The notes: generated by a model not told the origin, from the sequence alone. 64,000 nt of DNA from Dasyornis broadbenti (GCA_013397935.1 VZRN01006619.1:3843049-3907048); one strand, 5' to 3'; shown: positions 49,006 through 61,315, counted from the first letter of the stretch. A program made the numbers and translations.

Positions 49006-52000
49006 GGCGTTCCCGGCCGCAATGGGAAGAGCGGAGCAGATGCGGCCGTTCCTGCCGGTACGCGGGGCTGGGCCGGCGCCGCCCCCGCTCCAGCCTAAGG
49101 ACGGTGCCCGAGCCCCTTCCCCGGTCGCGGCCTTGTCGGAGGGGCTCTCCCACAGTCCCCGCCGAGAGCCGCGTGGCGGGTCCACCCCCCCGGCCCGGCG
49201 GGTGCTCCAGGGCCGGCTCCGCCGCTGCCCGGCTCGCAGCGCGGCCCCGCTGCTTCTGCCCTGCCCTGACCGGCGGGCGGCCTCAGCGCTGAGGTGCGGG
49301 CACGGGTGGGCTACCGCAGGTCCGGCCCCGTCTTCCCGGGAAGACGGGTCTCTTCTGCGAAGGAACAGCCGGGTCTCGATGGATGTAGCCTCATGAAGTT
49401 GTCGCTCTCTCCTCCCATTTTGTGTGACAGCAGGAGTGGGGGACTGTTCCTCTCCTACTTCAGCCAGCACCTGCACTTCATTACAGGATGTGGAAAGACT
49501 CAAATAGTTTTTATCCCTTTCTTCCGTGTCCAGATTTTGGGGCTATTGACAGTGAGTTTTGGCGTCTCTCAGAGAAGCTTGTGCAAGTAAAAGTAATGAG
49601 GAGCTTTTCTTCTGGCCAGTGTCCAGTTTTCTTTGCTATGTCTGAAATAGGACATATGACCAATGAAAAGGCTTAGTGAGGTGTTGTGTTCTGTGGGTGA
49701 TTTTTTTGGCTTTTTTTGGTTGTTTTTGGAACTGTTTGGGGTTTTTTTAGGTTGTTCATGACCATGTCATATTAGTCTGTAGATGTAGCTGCCTGCTTAG
49801 AGCAGGCAGACTGGTGTATCTGTGGTAAACTGGTTATCTCTCATACTTACTCTTCTTATGGTGCCTCTCACCAAGCTCTTTTAGTATGGGAACGTTAGAC
49901 CTAATATGGGTAACAGAGACTCAGTTTCTGTTTTCACTGAGGTTGGTGTAGTGCATCTGAGAAGATGAGAGCATCTCTAAAGGTGCTGTAAATACAGGAT
50001 AGGAAGCTTTAAAAGAGTAAAAGTATTTGATTAATGTTCTCTGTGGTAAAAAAAATGAGACTAGCACTTTGTGACTGGTACATGCATCTTCTGAGGACAA
50101 AAACCTTGGTGTACAGATGCACCTCTAATACAGTGTTTCATGTTTTTAGAGGTAGTACAAAGAGACATCTGGAGTAAAAATGGGAAGCAAAGTCTTGAAG
50201 GCATAGGGTGTATCACATTTGGACAAATTCAACATGTAATGGTGTCTGCTGTGCCTTGCATATTCCTAATGTTTGGATTGGCATTATTGGTTTCTTTAAG
50301 TAAGTACTTCAGTGTATTTGTTGGGTTTAGGATGAATGTGAACTTAAGTCTTGTTTGTGTTAGTGAGACACAGGGAAGATATCTATCTCTTGCTTCAGAC
50401 AATTTACCTCCATTCATGCTAAGTTTGCGGGAGACCAAGACTTTGAGAGTGGTTCAAGAAAAGTTTGCAATATTCTAGAGAATCAATTATTTTTGAATGG
50501 TAATTCTAGCATGTTTAATTAGCTCAGCTTGAACTCGGTGAAAATGTTAACTTTTTTGTAGAGGAAAAAACAAGAGACTTAAATGATGAATAGCAGTAGT
50601 TACTACTCCTAGTGTAAACATTCTTAATTTAAATAGCTTGACCTTCTTTTTTTCTCAAGTACAGAGAAAAGTTGGTAATTGTATTCTTTGAAATGCTATT
50701 TGTTATGAGATCAACACTGCTTAGGAACAATAACTGCATGTGCAGAGCTCTGCGAATGACAGGAAGGGGGAGTGGCTTTTTCTGATACTGTACCATCCTG
50801 CAGTGAAGGAGTAAAAAGTCTGTAAAAGTATTTAATGGCTTGCTAAGTTGATCTGCTAAGTTTTCACACAAAGAAAAACCTTGCTACTTTTTAAAAAGTT
50901 CTAATTTTAGAATTTTGAATTGAGGTCTGAATGCATCTTGCTGTAAGTCTCACAGATAACTGCAGCTAAAGCTGAGAGTGAGGTCACTGGACGTCTATGG
51001 ATTGGGGGGGGGGGAAGTTGGTGCAGTAACCCGCTGTGTTATCCATTCCTGGGAGTCTTGGTGCTGGGTGGTTTCATAGTGACTGCTGGAAGAAGAGCCT
51101 TATAGACCTTATAATTTAGCTTGGGCTGTCCAGTCCTGTGTAACACATTCTGTTATTAAGTGGTCTTACAGTTTTGAAGATTTTTAAGGAATTCTTTCTG
51201 ATGAATATCTTAACGTGCAATGTGTTTACCTCTGTTCCTGTACATTACTAAACTTGATCTGTGGTGTATTTAAGAAAGTAACATCTGCTTTGTTTTCAGA
51301 ATGTGTTTTACAGAGACAAGTGCCCACTTGATGCTCAGTGAGGTTTCCCAAGTGGAAATCTATAGCTCCACAGAAGAAGTTTGTTCTTACAAAACAAAAA
51401 TGTTGCTGGATCGTAGGAGTCCTTCCATAGTCTTAATAAATTCCAGCAGTCTGATTTTCTTAGTAAACCTGACTCTCCTGAGATGAGTCGTGTTGATACT
51501 GATGAACGTGCCTGTGATGATTTATTTTGAAGTGGTTTTGCAGTGATGAGCTTCCCTGTGGGTATCTATTCTCAATTCTTCAGAAGCAGCTTCTGAAGAG
51601 GTTAAGATTTGAACCATCAACATCTAGAACGTTTGTGCCTTATATGTACTCTGTGTGTTAATTATAATGAAAGCCAATTGTCAATGTTCTAAGATTCTAA
51701 AAATTAAGCCATCTAAATAGCAACAGTGTGTTCTGTCACTTAGGTCAAAAGGTGGTTCTGTCCTCTACTGCCATAGAGGGTTGACACTAGAGCCTCTGAG
51801 ACCTTTCATAGTAATCCTGTGAATAATCTGTTTCTTGGTATCTGGGTAAAGAGTATTTAAAGTGAATAAGATGGTCTTACCATGTCTTCTATTATGTGTT
51901 ACTTAAGTTTTCACCATAACTTTAAAATTTAAGTTTGTTGGTTGGTTGGCTTCATTTTTATTTCTGTGACAGCTCTTCTTTGGCATTTAAGCCACTCATA

Positions 52001-54372
52001 GCCAAAGAGAATCTGTGTAATATTTTTTATTTGGAGTCATCACAGGTGTTCCCCCCCATATTTTTAACCCTTTCTAAAGATACTTGCTCAACAAACCATT
52101 GCACTGGATTGTATTCAGTGTTAAATCCAAAAATCACCAGGTCTTGTCAAACCTTTTAGCTGTTTTACATCCAAACTCGTGCTGCCTCATGAATACAATA
52201 GGTTTATTTTTTGCTGTCTTTCAGCAGTGCAGAAATGTCAATGTATCAGGTTGCTCTGAAAGATTCTATTTTAAAAAGTTCTAACAACTTGTAATTTAAA
52301 ATAAGCTTATATAAAGTTCGTTTCCCAGGTGTGTGCACCAACTAACATTTCCCAGGTTTTTAATGTCCAGGTATTTTTTTCAATTCAATATCTGCAGACA
52401 GTTTAGAAAAATGTCTCTTGGCTTTCTTGATGAACTAAAATTTATAAAGAATCTAATGGCCCACCTTCTTGGTATACCCATGTGTTTCTCACTCTTGTTC
52501 ATCCTTTTGCTGTGTGCAGAAAACTGCTTTACCTAAGTAATTTTTCATTGCATTTGTTGATTAATATGGTAACTTGTCTTGGAGCAATTATTTTGAAAGA
52601 GCAAATGCATGAGGTTTAAGGATGGTTCTCTCCCTGGCCCCCATCCTTCATCCCACATGTCCTGCTTCCCCGCCCTCTTCCCCTTGTCTCGTAAAACCTC
52701 CAAACCCATGAATAATAGTCATATGGAACTAGGAACTTGTATAGCACCTGGAAAATGTGTTCACAGAACAGTCTGTCTGTTCTTTTGTTTCTTGGTTGGT
52801 TGGTTGGTTTTTTGTATGAGTGCAGCATTAGGCATGTTCTTTTTTTTAAAGTTCTTGTCCCCTGTCCCAGAAACTTAGTAAAGTGAGTAAACTAGGATCT
52901 TCCCAAGAATGTTGGTAAGGCTCACAGAGAAGCTTTCTTTCTTAACAAGTGAAATTAAGTGAAATCTAGACCTTAAAGACAGTGGGATGAAGTGTTCAAA
53001 AAGAACTCATATTACCTGGTCACAGAATGTTATGGAAAGGATTGCAGAGATGAGTCCTGCATTGAGGAAGCAAGAGACTGAAGTCAGTCAACTTTCTCTG
53101 ACAGCAAACTCAGCCTGAGTCTTCAACATCCCAGGTGACAGCATAAAACTGTTTCTTATTTACCAGAAAACCTGAACATATCAGTTTAGATTCCTAAACA
53201 AAAAAGTGGGAGAGGGTGTTAGACATAATAGTTCCAAGAATGAGATCTATTGTGCCTATTGACTTTCATTTTGGCTTTTGTGCCAGTTTTAAAATGAAAA
53301 ATTGTGAGAAAATTGATGAGTGGTGCATTGTGTTGCTTAAAACTATACCTAAATATATCTTTGGGCTTATTAATAAGTACCAAATTCAGTGTAAGCATTT
53401 TTCTCAAGCATGTTTTGTTTTCATAATGTCACAGTTCATTGTTAATGGGTCTCTTAAGAAAGTGATTTAAGAAATGGAGTAAGTTGAAAGGGGAAAAGAT
53501 CAGTCAGACTTCCTTTAATTGAAGACTAGGATTGACTACCAGTGCTGTTCCATCCCACTGCATGTTCACATTTCCTCATCTGTGAGTAGGCTGCAGTGTG
53601 TGCTGGTCTTTGTGGCAAAAATCAGTCAGCTCTGGAAGACAGGTCAGCAATTCTTGTTTAACTTAATTGTTTTCATCTTGGTTCCTCCGCTGCGTCCCCT
53701 TGCACCCACCCCCAGCTCCACACTGTGTTGGACACAGGGTAACTATACCACAACCAGGCTCTAAGGTGGGACCTTCAGCACCCTGTCAGTTACTCAGAGC
53801 TGCCTTTATGCTTTTCACCTCTCCCCTTGGCAGGTATCTGGGTGTGCATATGTGCAGGTAACAGTGCAGCTATAGCAAATGCGTATTCTCCTGCACATCA
53901 GCAAGTATTTTGAAACTGAAATTCATCACCTTCACTTGCTTTAGATTCCTCTCAAGCTGGTGGGCTGCCAGCTGTTGGAATCTAGAGATGGGTTGCAGAC
54001 GAGAATTGCTTATCTGGCATTTTAAGTTCTCTGAAGATGGCTGCTTATGACATAAATCCCACTGATTCCTGCCCACAGACATTGCCTTGAGCATCAATCA
54101 GTTGCTTTTCAGTTCAGTGTCATTGGGATTTCTTAATATTCTTCTAGTTTGCTGTCAAACTCACTTATTCAGGTTTTTAGTTTAATAGGTGAGAATGACT
54201 GAGGTATCAGGCCCAGCTGTGGGTGTCTGAGGCTCACATACTGAACTTGGGGACTTCCCTCCCCTCTGGCTTTGGGCACAAACTGGTGACTCAGGAATGG
54301 GAATCGTGGAGCAGGGGCTGTTGAAGAGTACAAGCATTGCAGACAGGTAACCTTCTCTCTTCTCCTTTGTAG

Positions 54373-54422
54373 GTTTGGAGAAAGATCGTCCTCTGACCCT
54401 CAGAAACCTGGAGTTTTTATCA
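54373..54422 (+). other. RNF4: Possible RNF4 5'UTR exon 2
   Basis: A pyrimidine-rich acceptor (CTTCTCTCTTCTCCTTTGTAG) precedes a 50-bp segment, which ends at donor GTGAGC. It lies just upstream of the ATG exon and would be non-coding. It is supported by splice sites only. Confidence 0.4.
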
Positions 54423-54505
54423 GTGAGCTACCTAAAGGAATCTAAGGAAATTGTAGTTGTAGCTTCCTTGTCATTAATTTTGTGGTGTTGGTACCTCTTT
54501 TTCAG

Positions 54506-54536
54506 TGGCTTTAGATCAAGAAACACTATGAGCACA
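54506..54536 (+). CDS. RNF4: RNF4 exon with the start codon
   Basis: The acceptor is GGTACCTCTTTTTCAG and the donor GTAAGT. It has 22 bases of 5'UTR, then ATG AGC ACA (Met-Ser-Thr) at 54528-54536. The context AACACTATGA has A at -3. Only three codons are coding, as in other RNF4 genes. The start was chosen because it gives the family N-terminus MST followed by RKRRGG. Confidence 0.9.
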
Positions 54537-57500
54537 GTAAGTGTTTTACTACTCAATGCAAACCTGGTTCTTGAAACTTATTTTCCATTGTACTTCTGAA
54601 AACTATTTGAAGAGTTTATAGCTAATACATAGGAACAGAAGTATATTGAATCTTCATCAGTGAAGATTTTGAATCTCTCTTGATGCTAGCAAGTAGTTCA
54701 GAAATGCTCACAATTGAGCAAAACCTGATAAATTGTGAACTAATTTCTCATTTGCAAGCCACCATGAGAGGCTTTTTCTTGGTGAGATAGCTGGTAAGAG
54801 ATCGGGATCTGGAGTCATGTCTTTTCCTTGCTATGATGGATTCAGGTAGGAATAGCCCGTACCACCAATAACCCATACCACCAATATTACAACCATTCCA
54901 GGAGTGTTTTCTGTACCCTTGTGTGCTTTTATTGGTGTTGCAAAATTGAGGGCTACATTGATATTGCTCACACAGAAAATGTTAAGTCTTTGTTCTCTCT
55001 TAGACTCAACGGAAGCGCCGTGGAGGAGCAGTTAATTCTAGGCAAGCTCGAAAAAGAAGCAGACTCATGGCTTCTACTGCAGAAATGGCGTCAGAAGCAG
55101 AGCCAATAGAACTTGAAGAAAGTGGTAAGCTTTCTTTTGAACTGTTAAGAACAGGAACTGCTTCTGGAGGGTTTGGGTCCAACCGAACATGTGTTTTTGG
55201 CAGTTTCTAGGTCATTTACTGGAGAAGAAGGGAAACCTGATTTTAGGAAGAGCCTAGTATGACATTGCTAAACAGCAAGCCTACTGAAAGCTGGTTTGGT
55301 TTGTTACTGAGCTACAATGCATTTGCCACTAGTGATAGCTGAATTGCAGAGGAAAGGTCCTCAAGAGCTTCTCAAATATCTGGATGTTAATTCAGATGAG
55401 TTACAGCAGCTGCCACTGCACAGAATGGGATACTAAATTTGGGAACTCCCAAGTCTGAAGAAGATAAGAAAAACTTTACCATTAATTGTGCCTCCTCCTT
55501 CAAGGGACCATGCACAGCACTGTTATATCCTATTATTATATCCTGTATGATTAATGTTATTTTTCTGTGTGATAAACATTCTCTTGTATAAGATGAATAG
55601 TCTGTTGCTGTGTACCTGCAAGTTGTTATCATCCAATAGAACTGTGTGAGGAGCTCAGCTGCTCTTTCTCTTGCTTTGCCACTTAGTGAAGACAGGGCTG
55701 GTAAAGCTCTCTGGATTGTGGAGGGCGAAGCTTTAGTGAAATGTTGGACTCATTCTTGAAGAGAAAATGGACAGGAGATGGTTGAACTCAGGCTGTTACA
55801 CAGTGACAGGCAATTTTAGTCCTCTGCAATCTCTGACCTTGATTCTAACTTTGTTTTTCAGCTGGTGAAGAAGTAGTAGATCTCACATGTGAATCTTCTG
55901 ATCCTGTAGTTGTTGATCTAACTCACAATGATTCTGTTGTGGTAAGCAGTGAATAGCACACTTGCCTAAATCTTGTTGTCAAATTAATTGTCTGTTGTGG
56001 TGTTGCCTGATAGAATCTGACTTTAAAGGGTAAATTTTTAGTTCAGAGTTGACTTGTCAGGGCATGAAGATCCTGCGCTACAGATAACAAGCTGCTCTGG
56101 AGGTGCACTTGCAGTTAGTGAAAGGGTAGTATAAAATAACTTTTGCTCCAGAACCTGGAGTTAATATATATCAGTCATAAGTAATGTAACATAAAGAAAT
56201 AGTTGATAGTTGAAGTTTTTCTAGATATATCAAAGATAGAATCATAGAATTGTTCAGGTTGGAAAGGATCTCTAAGATCATTGAGTCTAACCTTTCACCC
56301 AGCACCACCATGTCCACAGCTAAGCCATTTTCCTGAGCACCACATCTACATATCTTGAAAATACCTGCAGGGATGGTGACTTCAAGCATTGCCCTGGGCA
56401 CCCCCTTCCAGTGCTTGACAACTCTTGGTGAAAAATGTTTTCTAATATCCCTATAGGCCAATGATTTAAAGAAAAAGCCAGGGGAGAGAAGAGTAAGTAA
56501 AATAAGTTCAGCTTAATACTCCAAGAAGTCTTAAAAAAAACCTTATTTTTTTTCTGCTCTTTTGAAAGCTAGAATAGTCTTTGATCCTGCTGACAGTGTT
56601 GTTTATCCCATCAGATTTGGGATGCCACTGCTGCTGTGCCAAGGAGAAACAAGCAGCAGGAATAGCATAGGGAGTGTTTCTTGCTGGGGTTGTTCCTGAG
56701 CCTTTGCAAAGGAAAAGCCTCAAACTTAACAATAGAATCAGCACTGCCTGTGCTCCAGTTCCACCAAGAGCAGGTTGAGGATTGTTTTTTTTTTCCTTCA
56801 GCAGCTGCTGTAATATGAAGTGTTTATGGACATCACTGCTGAATTGGCCTGTGTGAGGAGAAAGAGGGAAAGAATCGCCTGCAGCCTGAAACCCTAAAGC
56901 AGGAACTGAAATGGGGGAGCAGGGATGAGTGGGTTCAGGTGGTTCATAAGCTGCCTCTCTTTCTACCCCATTGGAGCAGCAGGAGCAGAACCATCAGCAA
57001 CCACGTAGTTGTTTACAGAGAAGCGTTTAATACACTACTTTTAATATTCTTAATCAAAGTAAGAGTAATAGCCTACCATTCTTAGCTTGTTTTGTTAGAA
57101 CTGCTGTGCTCACCTGATGTTTGTATGTAACATCATGGGTGCACAACGAAGTCTAATTTTATTTTCTTTTCTCTCCCTTCCCATATGTATTGATGCAAGA
57201 TTGTTGAAGGTGAGTTGACATTTAAAAATTGATAATAGAATTCTCCTCAATGTAATTGTATTATTATTTTTTCTTTGCCTTTTCCAATGAATTTGAGCAG
57301 CATGGATTGAAACTGCCAAAGGCCAAGGATATTGTTAAAGCATCTGGCCAGTGCCTTAGAGAATGAATCCAGTCTCCGTTAATTGCTATCAGAGCTTGTA
57401 GAAAGTATCTGAAATAAAATACATCAAAAGCTGCTCTAAATACCTTTTCTTTTTTTCTAAAGACAGAATTTCTTTAAGCCCCAAGTTGACTTTAATTTTA

Positions 57501-60500
57501 ATTTGCACTGAAATATTGGTTGTGAATAAAAAAAGTCAAAAGATTTGTTTAACATGTATTGCAGTGGAGGAACTAAAGAAAGTGATTTGTGCTCATAGTA
57601 TTCACCTAGTCTTAACATGCCTCAAATTTTATAGTGAGACGTATTAACTGGTTTTCTGCTTTAGATGTTACAATAGTTAGAGATCTAAAGAAGTTAATCT
57701 TTTTACATCTTTCACACCTAGTTCTGATAACATTATTGGAGATGTATTAGTATATTGTCAGCTGCTTATCTAGAATGTAATCTGTTCTGTGCTCTGAATG
57801 ATGCAAGAACAAGTGAAAAATATCTGCATTAAAAGTTGTAGCTGAATGCTTTGGCAGGAAGGGGCTTTAATTTTTTGACTATTTATGTCATTTTAATTGA
57901 CTGGTGCTTGATTGTTTTTACATGGATACTGGAGTTGCAGAGATACTTGGCTTCAGTCCTCTCTTGCCCAGAGCACAGAGCAGTTGTTGCAGTTCCTCAC
58001 CATAGGGATCGTAGCAGTTTCTGTCAGTAAGGATTGGCAGAAGTATCTTCCCTTTATAGGGGAGATTGATTCATAGGTAGTGTAATTACATGGCAGGTGT
58101 GACACTGAGGATCTTTAAGGTTAAGTTTTAGCTGTTTGTAGGGTGAAGAGAGCAAATGTATTTTGCAGGTATGTAGCAGAATATTCACGATGTCTGAACG
58201 CATTCAGCCTGAATATTTGGAAACTAGTTTGTTTAAAATAACTTTTAATCCAGCTGAATATGGTCTAATCTTGCATTTCAAGAATAGGTCCACAGAGAGA
58301 GAGAGATAACAGTATAGCTAACTTAACAAAATCAAATTACAGAGAGCCAACGACAAGGGAGAAATCTGAGACTAAGAAGCCAGCGACAGTCTGACAGCTG
58401 TGTACTGAGCAGTGATGATGAAGATGAAACAAGAGATAATGATGTGTATGTGACTGATAAAGCGTCTCAAGAACTGGGACCACTGGAAGAGGAAACTGCA
58501 AGTTCAAAGTACGTGTGCCTCATGACCTCCCAAACATTGAGTTGTGCTTCTTTTGAGACAGACAGGACTAAGTTGTATTTGTCATTACCTGACTTAGCTT
58601 TGAAGCTTTCACTTAGTCAGTTCCCTCTTTTAATGAATATGACATCCCCTTTGCATAATAGTCAAATGATACCATTTTCACTTTAGGATGAAAAGCCAAC
58701 CCAAAACTGATATTCAGCTTTGCATGTAACCTTAAGGATGAGTGTGGGGTATGGCAAGGAGGTGGGGATTAGTCCCAGGGCATATCTCATAATGTATTGT
58801 ATTTCCTTTTTCTACAAAGCTCCAGTAGTTATGTTAGATATAAAATATGTCCGTTGGTGTCCATGAGGTTTGCTATCACAAGACTGGCAGGCAGCAGCCT
58901 GGTAAATTCCAGTAAAACATTTAAGTGTTCCCTGCTTTTCTTATATACTGTGCCAGTTGCTGCCTTTCTCAAAGCATCAGCTGTCCTTGCCAAGGTATAC
59001 CTGCAAGGTGATCCTGGAGGTCATGCCCTTATGGCCAGTTCTTGTTCTGGCCCATGGATGTCATGGAGCCCTGGTATGTTTGCTCGTGGGATGGGGATCT
59101 TGCTGTTTGAGTCAGTGAAGACCCTAATCTACAGAGAAAGAGTAAATCCTGCTGCAGTGTGTTAGACTAATGAAATGAAATCAAGTGACTAAGCAAGTTG
59201 ATGGACATAAGAGTTGAGGTATAAACTTCTTTTAAAGTGTTGTTTTTTGTGAGGATGGGGGAAATACAGGGTTGAATGAAGCTGATGTGCTTTGAGCCTT
59301 TTGGATTACTGAAAGGCACTGTAGGAGAGAACTTGAGTATGTAGCTTTTGGGTGCCAGGTCATAAACATGCCACCAAAAGGTCCTGATCTATTTTAATCC
59401 ATAGTGCATTTTGCTAATAGAGTTCTAGATGTTTCAATTTTGGTTGTTAAGTACTTCAGAGAATAAATACCACTAATTGGATAATACAAAAACGTAATAA
59501 TTTGTTCCTTCAGCCTTCTCTGTTAAAGATTGCACCTTCCTACTCTGTGTAGATAAGGCTGAAAGAACTCAGTGCTGCAGCATTTCACATTGACAAAAGG
59601 GTCTTTCCTGGTCCTGGGGATTGCCAGAGCCATCTGCAGTGTTGGATTCCTTATCCTTCTCAGATTATCATCAATTGTAATTTGTTACTGAAGTGTTATT
59701 ATAGCTGCTGCCTCAAGAATTTGAGGAGTAAAAATGGGAGAATTAGTGGAGTTAAATTCTGTAGGTGAAACTAGGGATAGGTGTTAGTAGTGCTCTCTGC
59801 TTGAATTAAAGAATAATGAGATAAAGGCCATCTCAAGCTTTCTGTCCCTGGTTGATTAATAAATTACAAACTGTGGTTCAGCATGGGCAGTTACATAAGA
59901 AAGCCAAGTGTTTAACATAGAGTTTTGAAGTTTAAACTAGAAATTAGTTTGTAAATTAAAGTGTCAGGAAGCTCCTTTTGTTTCTGAGAGATGGTGTTTT
60001 TCAGTACCTGGGATGGGATGTGTTCCTTAGGCAGCGGAGCTATGTCTGTTGCTTAAGTGTATGTGCAGTACTGCTGTCCTGGAGGCTGAAGGCAGCAGAG
60101 GCACATCTGTAGCCACAGCTCAGTAACAGACACTGAGACGGTCTTTCTTCCCTGGAACTAGAAATTTGCGTTTGAGTATTTCCTCACATTAGTGTGTTCC
60201 TGACCTACATTTTATAAGGAGTTCTTGGAATTCCTATGTTACTGGGCTGTTGCTAAATTAAAATGGGAATTTTTAACTTCTGACAGCCTGTTTCCTTTCT
60301 AGAATGACTCGTTTCCAAGGCACAGCTCAGTGCATTTGTTACAGAGCTATCATTGATGGCCTGTTGGAGATGAGTGCTTAACAGAGCACAAGACTGCTGT
60401 TAGTTCTTGTGCTAGACCAGGGTGACTGACTGCATCTTTCCCCTAGGGAAAACGTGTCCTTTAGGACAGGGAGACCCAGTCTTGTTCTTACATGCCACAA

Positions 60501-61207
60501 ACTGAGGGAGTTAAAGATACACAGGGATCTTGAAAAGAAATGCATCATGGCTAGTCAGTGCACTGAGGTGGTAATGTGACATTCTGTGTGTGGGTAACCC
60601 TTGATGTGCAGTGAAATTAATGGCTGCATGTTCTTTCTTGTTCTGTTCTCTGTACCACAAGGCCATCTGGTACTGTTAGCTGTCCAATTTGCATGGATGT
60701 CTACTCAGAGGTAAGGATCCATGTGCTGTCATCCTTTCTGTTCTGTGTGAGGGAGAAAGGGGGAGAGGGGGAGCTGCACAAGTCACTTGGCCAGTGTGGG
60801 ATGTTAGAGAGAGCTGGCTTGAAGAACTGAGCTTGCCTTGAAGCTCACAGTAACTTGTCAGTCTAAGTCACTTCTTGGTGGTGGGGGTAGAGGGAGGAAC
60901 CCTTGTCAGGATGGCACTGGAAGATCTTCAGTTTCCTTACTATTCTAAGAGTAAACGACAGTTCCAGATGTTCTAAGTCCTGTTTGCCTGGTGGCAGTAG
61001 ATCAGCAAAGTTGAATTCTTGACTCCCCAATGCCTGTTGTGGTTTATTTTCTTCCAGATTGTGCAAAGTGGACGACTGATTGTGTCAACAAAATGTGGCC
61101 ATGTCTTCTGCAGTCAGTGCCTCCGTGATTCCCTTAGGAATGCCAACTCTTGCCCAACCTGCAGGAAGAAACTCACTCACAGACAATATCATCCCATTTA
61201 TATATGA
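54528..61207 (+). CDS. RNF4: RNF4, SUMO-targeted RING E3 ubiquitin ligase (7 coding exons, 194 aa)
   Basis: Coding parts: 54528-54536, 55004-55124, 55862-55941, 57200-57209, 58343-58508, 60662-60710 and 61058-61207; all phases match (585 bases, 194 residues plus stop). Family role: this nuclear ligase binds poly-SUMO chains and ubiquitinates SUMO-modified proteins, for example PML and DNA-repair factors. Visible in the sequence: basic N-terminus RKRRGG (about 6-11); SUMO-interaction motifs IELE 38-41, VVDLT 48-52, VVVDLT 59-64 and VVIVE 69-73; acidic serine patch LSSDDEDE (95-102); RING Cys136, Cys139, Cys158, His160, Cys163, Cys166, Cys177, Cys180 (C3HC4 spacing); C-terminal HPIYI, the tail needed for RING dimerisation. 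All zinc ligands are present. Its length is close to the 190 residues of the human protein. It is the downstream neighbour of CFAP99, as in human. Confidence 0.97.
55004..55124 (+). CDS. RNF4: RNF4 coding exon: N-terminus and SIM1
   Basis: The acceptor is TTTGTTCTCTCTTAG and the donor GTAAGC. It encodes 40 residues: TQRKRRGGAVNSRQARKRSR, then LMASTAEMASEAEPIELEES. It carries the basic nuclear-localisation-like segments and the first SUMO-interaction motif (IELE, where human has IELV). It ends with one base of Ala. Confidence 0.95.
55862..55941 (+). CDS. RNF4: RNF4 coding exon: SIM2 and SIM3
   Basis: The acceptor is CTTTGTTTTTCAG and the donor GTAAGC. It encodes 27 residues counting the split Ala: AGEEVVDLTCESSDP and VVVDLTHNDSVV. 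It holds the two strongest SUMO-interaction motifs and ends in phase 0 in the middle of the fourth (VV|IV). Confidence 0.96.
56236..56453 (-). mobile_element. CR1 LINE 3' portion in an RNF4 intron
   Basis: Antisense CR1: TAGAATCATAGAATTG, AGGTTGGAAAGGATCTC and GGTGACTTCAAGCATTGCC, ending near TTTTCTAATATCC. It is 5'-truncated. Confidence 0.9.
57200..57209 (+). CDS. RNF4: RNF4 10-nt microexon
   Basis: ATTGTTGAAG, flanked by acceptor TTGATGCAAG and donor GTGAGT. It adds Ile-Val-Glu and one base of Glu. It was chosen because the preceding exon ends in phase 0 after SVV and the following exon needs one carried base. It gives SVVIVEES, matching the family sequence VVIVDE. No other nearby segment restores both frame and motif. 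Confidence 0.88.
57210..58342 (+). other. RNF4 intron
   Basis: A 1.1-kb intron with T-rich stretches and a short GA run near 58299; nothing else was recognised. Confidence 0.6.
58343..58508 (+). CDS. RNF4: RNF4 coding exon: basic linker and acidic patch
   Basis: The acceptor is AATCAAATTACAG and the donor GTACGT. Two bases complete Glu, then 54 residues follow, including SQRQGRNLRLRSQRQSDSC, VLSSDDEDETRDNDVYVTD and KASQELGPLEEETASS, plus two bases of Lys. The arginine stretch corresponds to the arginine-rich motif of mammalian RNF4 but is more dispersed. Confidence 0.94.
58509..60661 (+). other. RNF4 intron
   Basis: A 2.2-kb phase-2 intron. The 122-codon frame at 58797-59165 has no family signal and is read as chance. 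Confidence 0.6.
60662..60710 (+). CDS. RNF4: RNF4 coding exon: start of RING
   Basis: The acceptor is TCTGTACCACAAG and the donor GTAAGG. One base completes Lys, then PSGTVSCPICMDVYSE. It holds the first RING Cys pair, CPIC (136 and 139), and ends in phase 0. Confidence 0.97.
61058..61207 (+). CDS. RNF4: RNF4 last coding exon: RING core and C-terminus
   Basis: The acceptor is TTTATTTTCTTCCAG. It encodes 49 residues: IVQSGRLIVSTKCGHVFC, SQCLRDSLRNANSCPTC and RKKLTHRQYHPIYI, then TGA. It holds the remaining zinc ligands (C-x-H-x2-C-x2-C-x10-C-x2-C) and the terminal Tyr-Ile that packs in the RING dimer and supports ubiquitin transfer in the known family. Confidence 0.98.
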   Translation: MVQSGRLIVSTKCGHVFCSQCLRDSLRNANSCPTCRKKLTHRQYHPIYI

Positions 61208-61309
61208 GTACTTTTATTTCTCAGGACAGACTCTACTGGATTTTGGGGGAAAATGTCGTGTTTTCCATGCTCTGAAGATTTAAAGAGCAGCAGGTTGTGC
61301 ACAAATCCG

Positions 61310-61315
61310 AATAAA
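61310..61315 (+). terminator. RNF4: Proximal RNF4 poly(A) signal
   Basis: AATAAA lies 103 nt after the stop, followed at once by a run of about 13 T. Use of it would give a very short 3'UTR isoform. Confidence 0.5.

Larger units (their letters stand above)
48565..49345. promoter_or_regulatory. CpG island of the RNF4 promoter
   Basis: A sharp change from AT-rich to very GC- and CpG-rich sequence begins at about 48565 and fades after about 49345. It covers the presumed transcription start, exon 1 and the start of intron 1. The long overlapping frames on both strands here (up to 269 codons) follow from the lack of stop codons in GC-rich DNA. Confidence 0.9.
48864..54505 (+). other. RNF4 5' introns
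   Basis: 5.6 kb between the CpG island and the ATG exon, including the possible 5'UTR exon at 54373-54422. It holds a polypurine tract at 48941-49005, T/G-rich sequence near 49700-49755, a run of eleven G at 51004-51014, and TTGG tetranucleotide runs near 51943 and 52793. No transposon was recognised. Confidence 0.6.

Noticed and set aside
48590..49503. Long overlapping frames of up to 269 codons on the minus strand and 177 on the plus strand
   Set aside because: They lie in the CpG island, where stop codons are scarce. The predicted proteins are low-complexity Arg/Pro/Ala/Ser with no family signal.
57797..57830. TGATG words in RNF4 introns suggesting C/D snoRNAs
   Set aside because: I could not find matching C and D boxes with a terminal stem at proper spacing.
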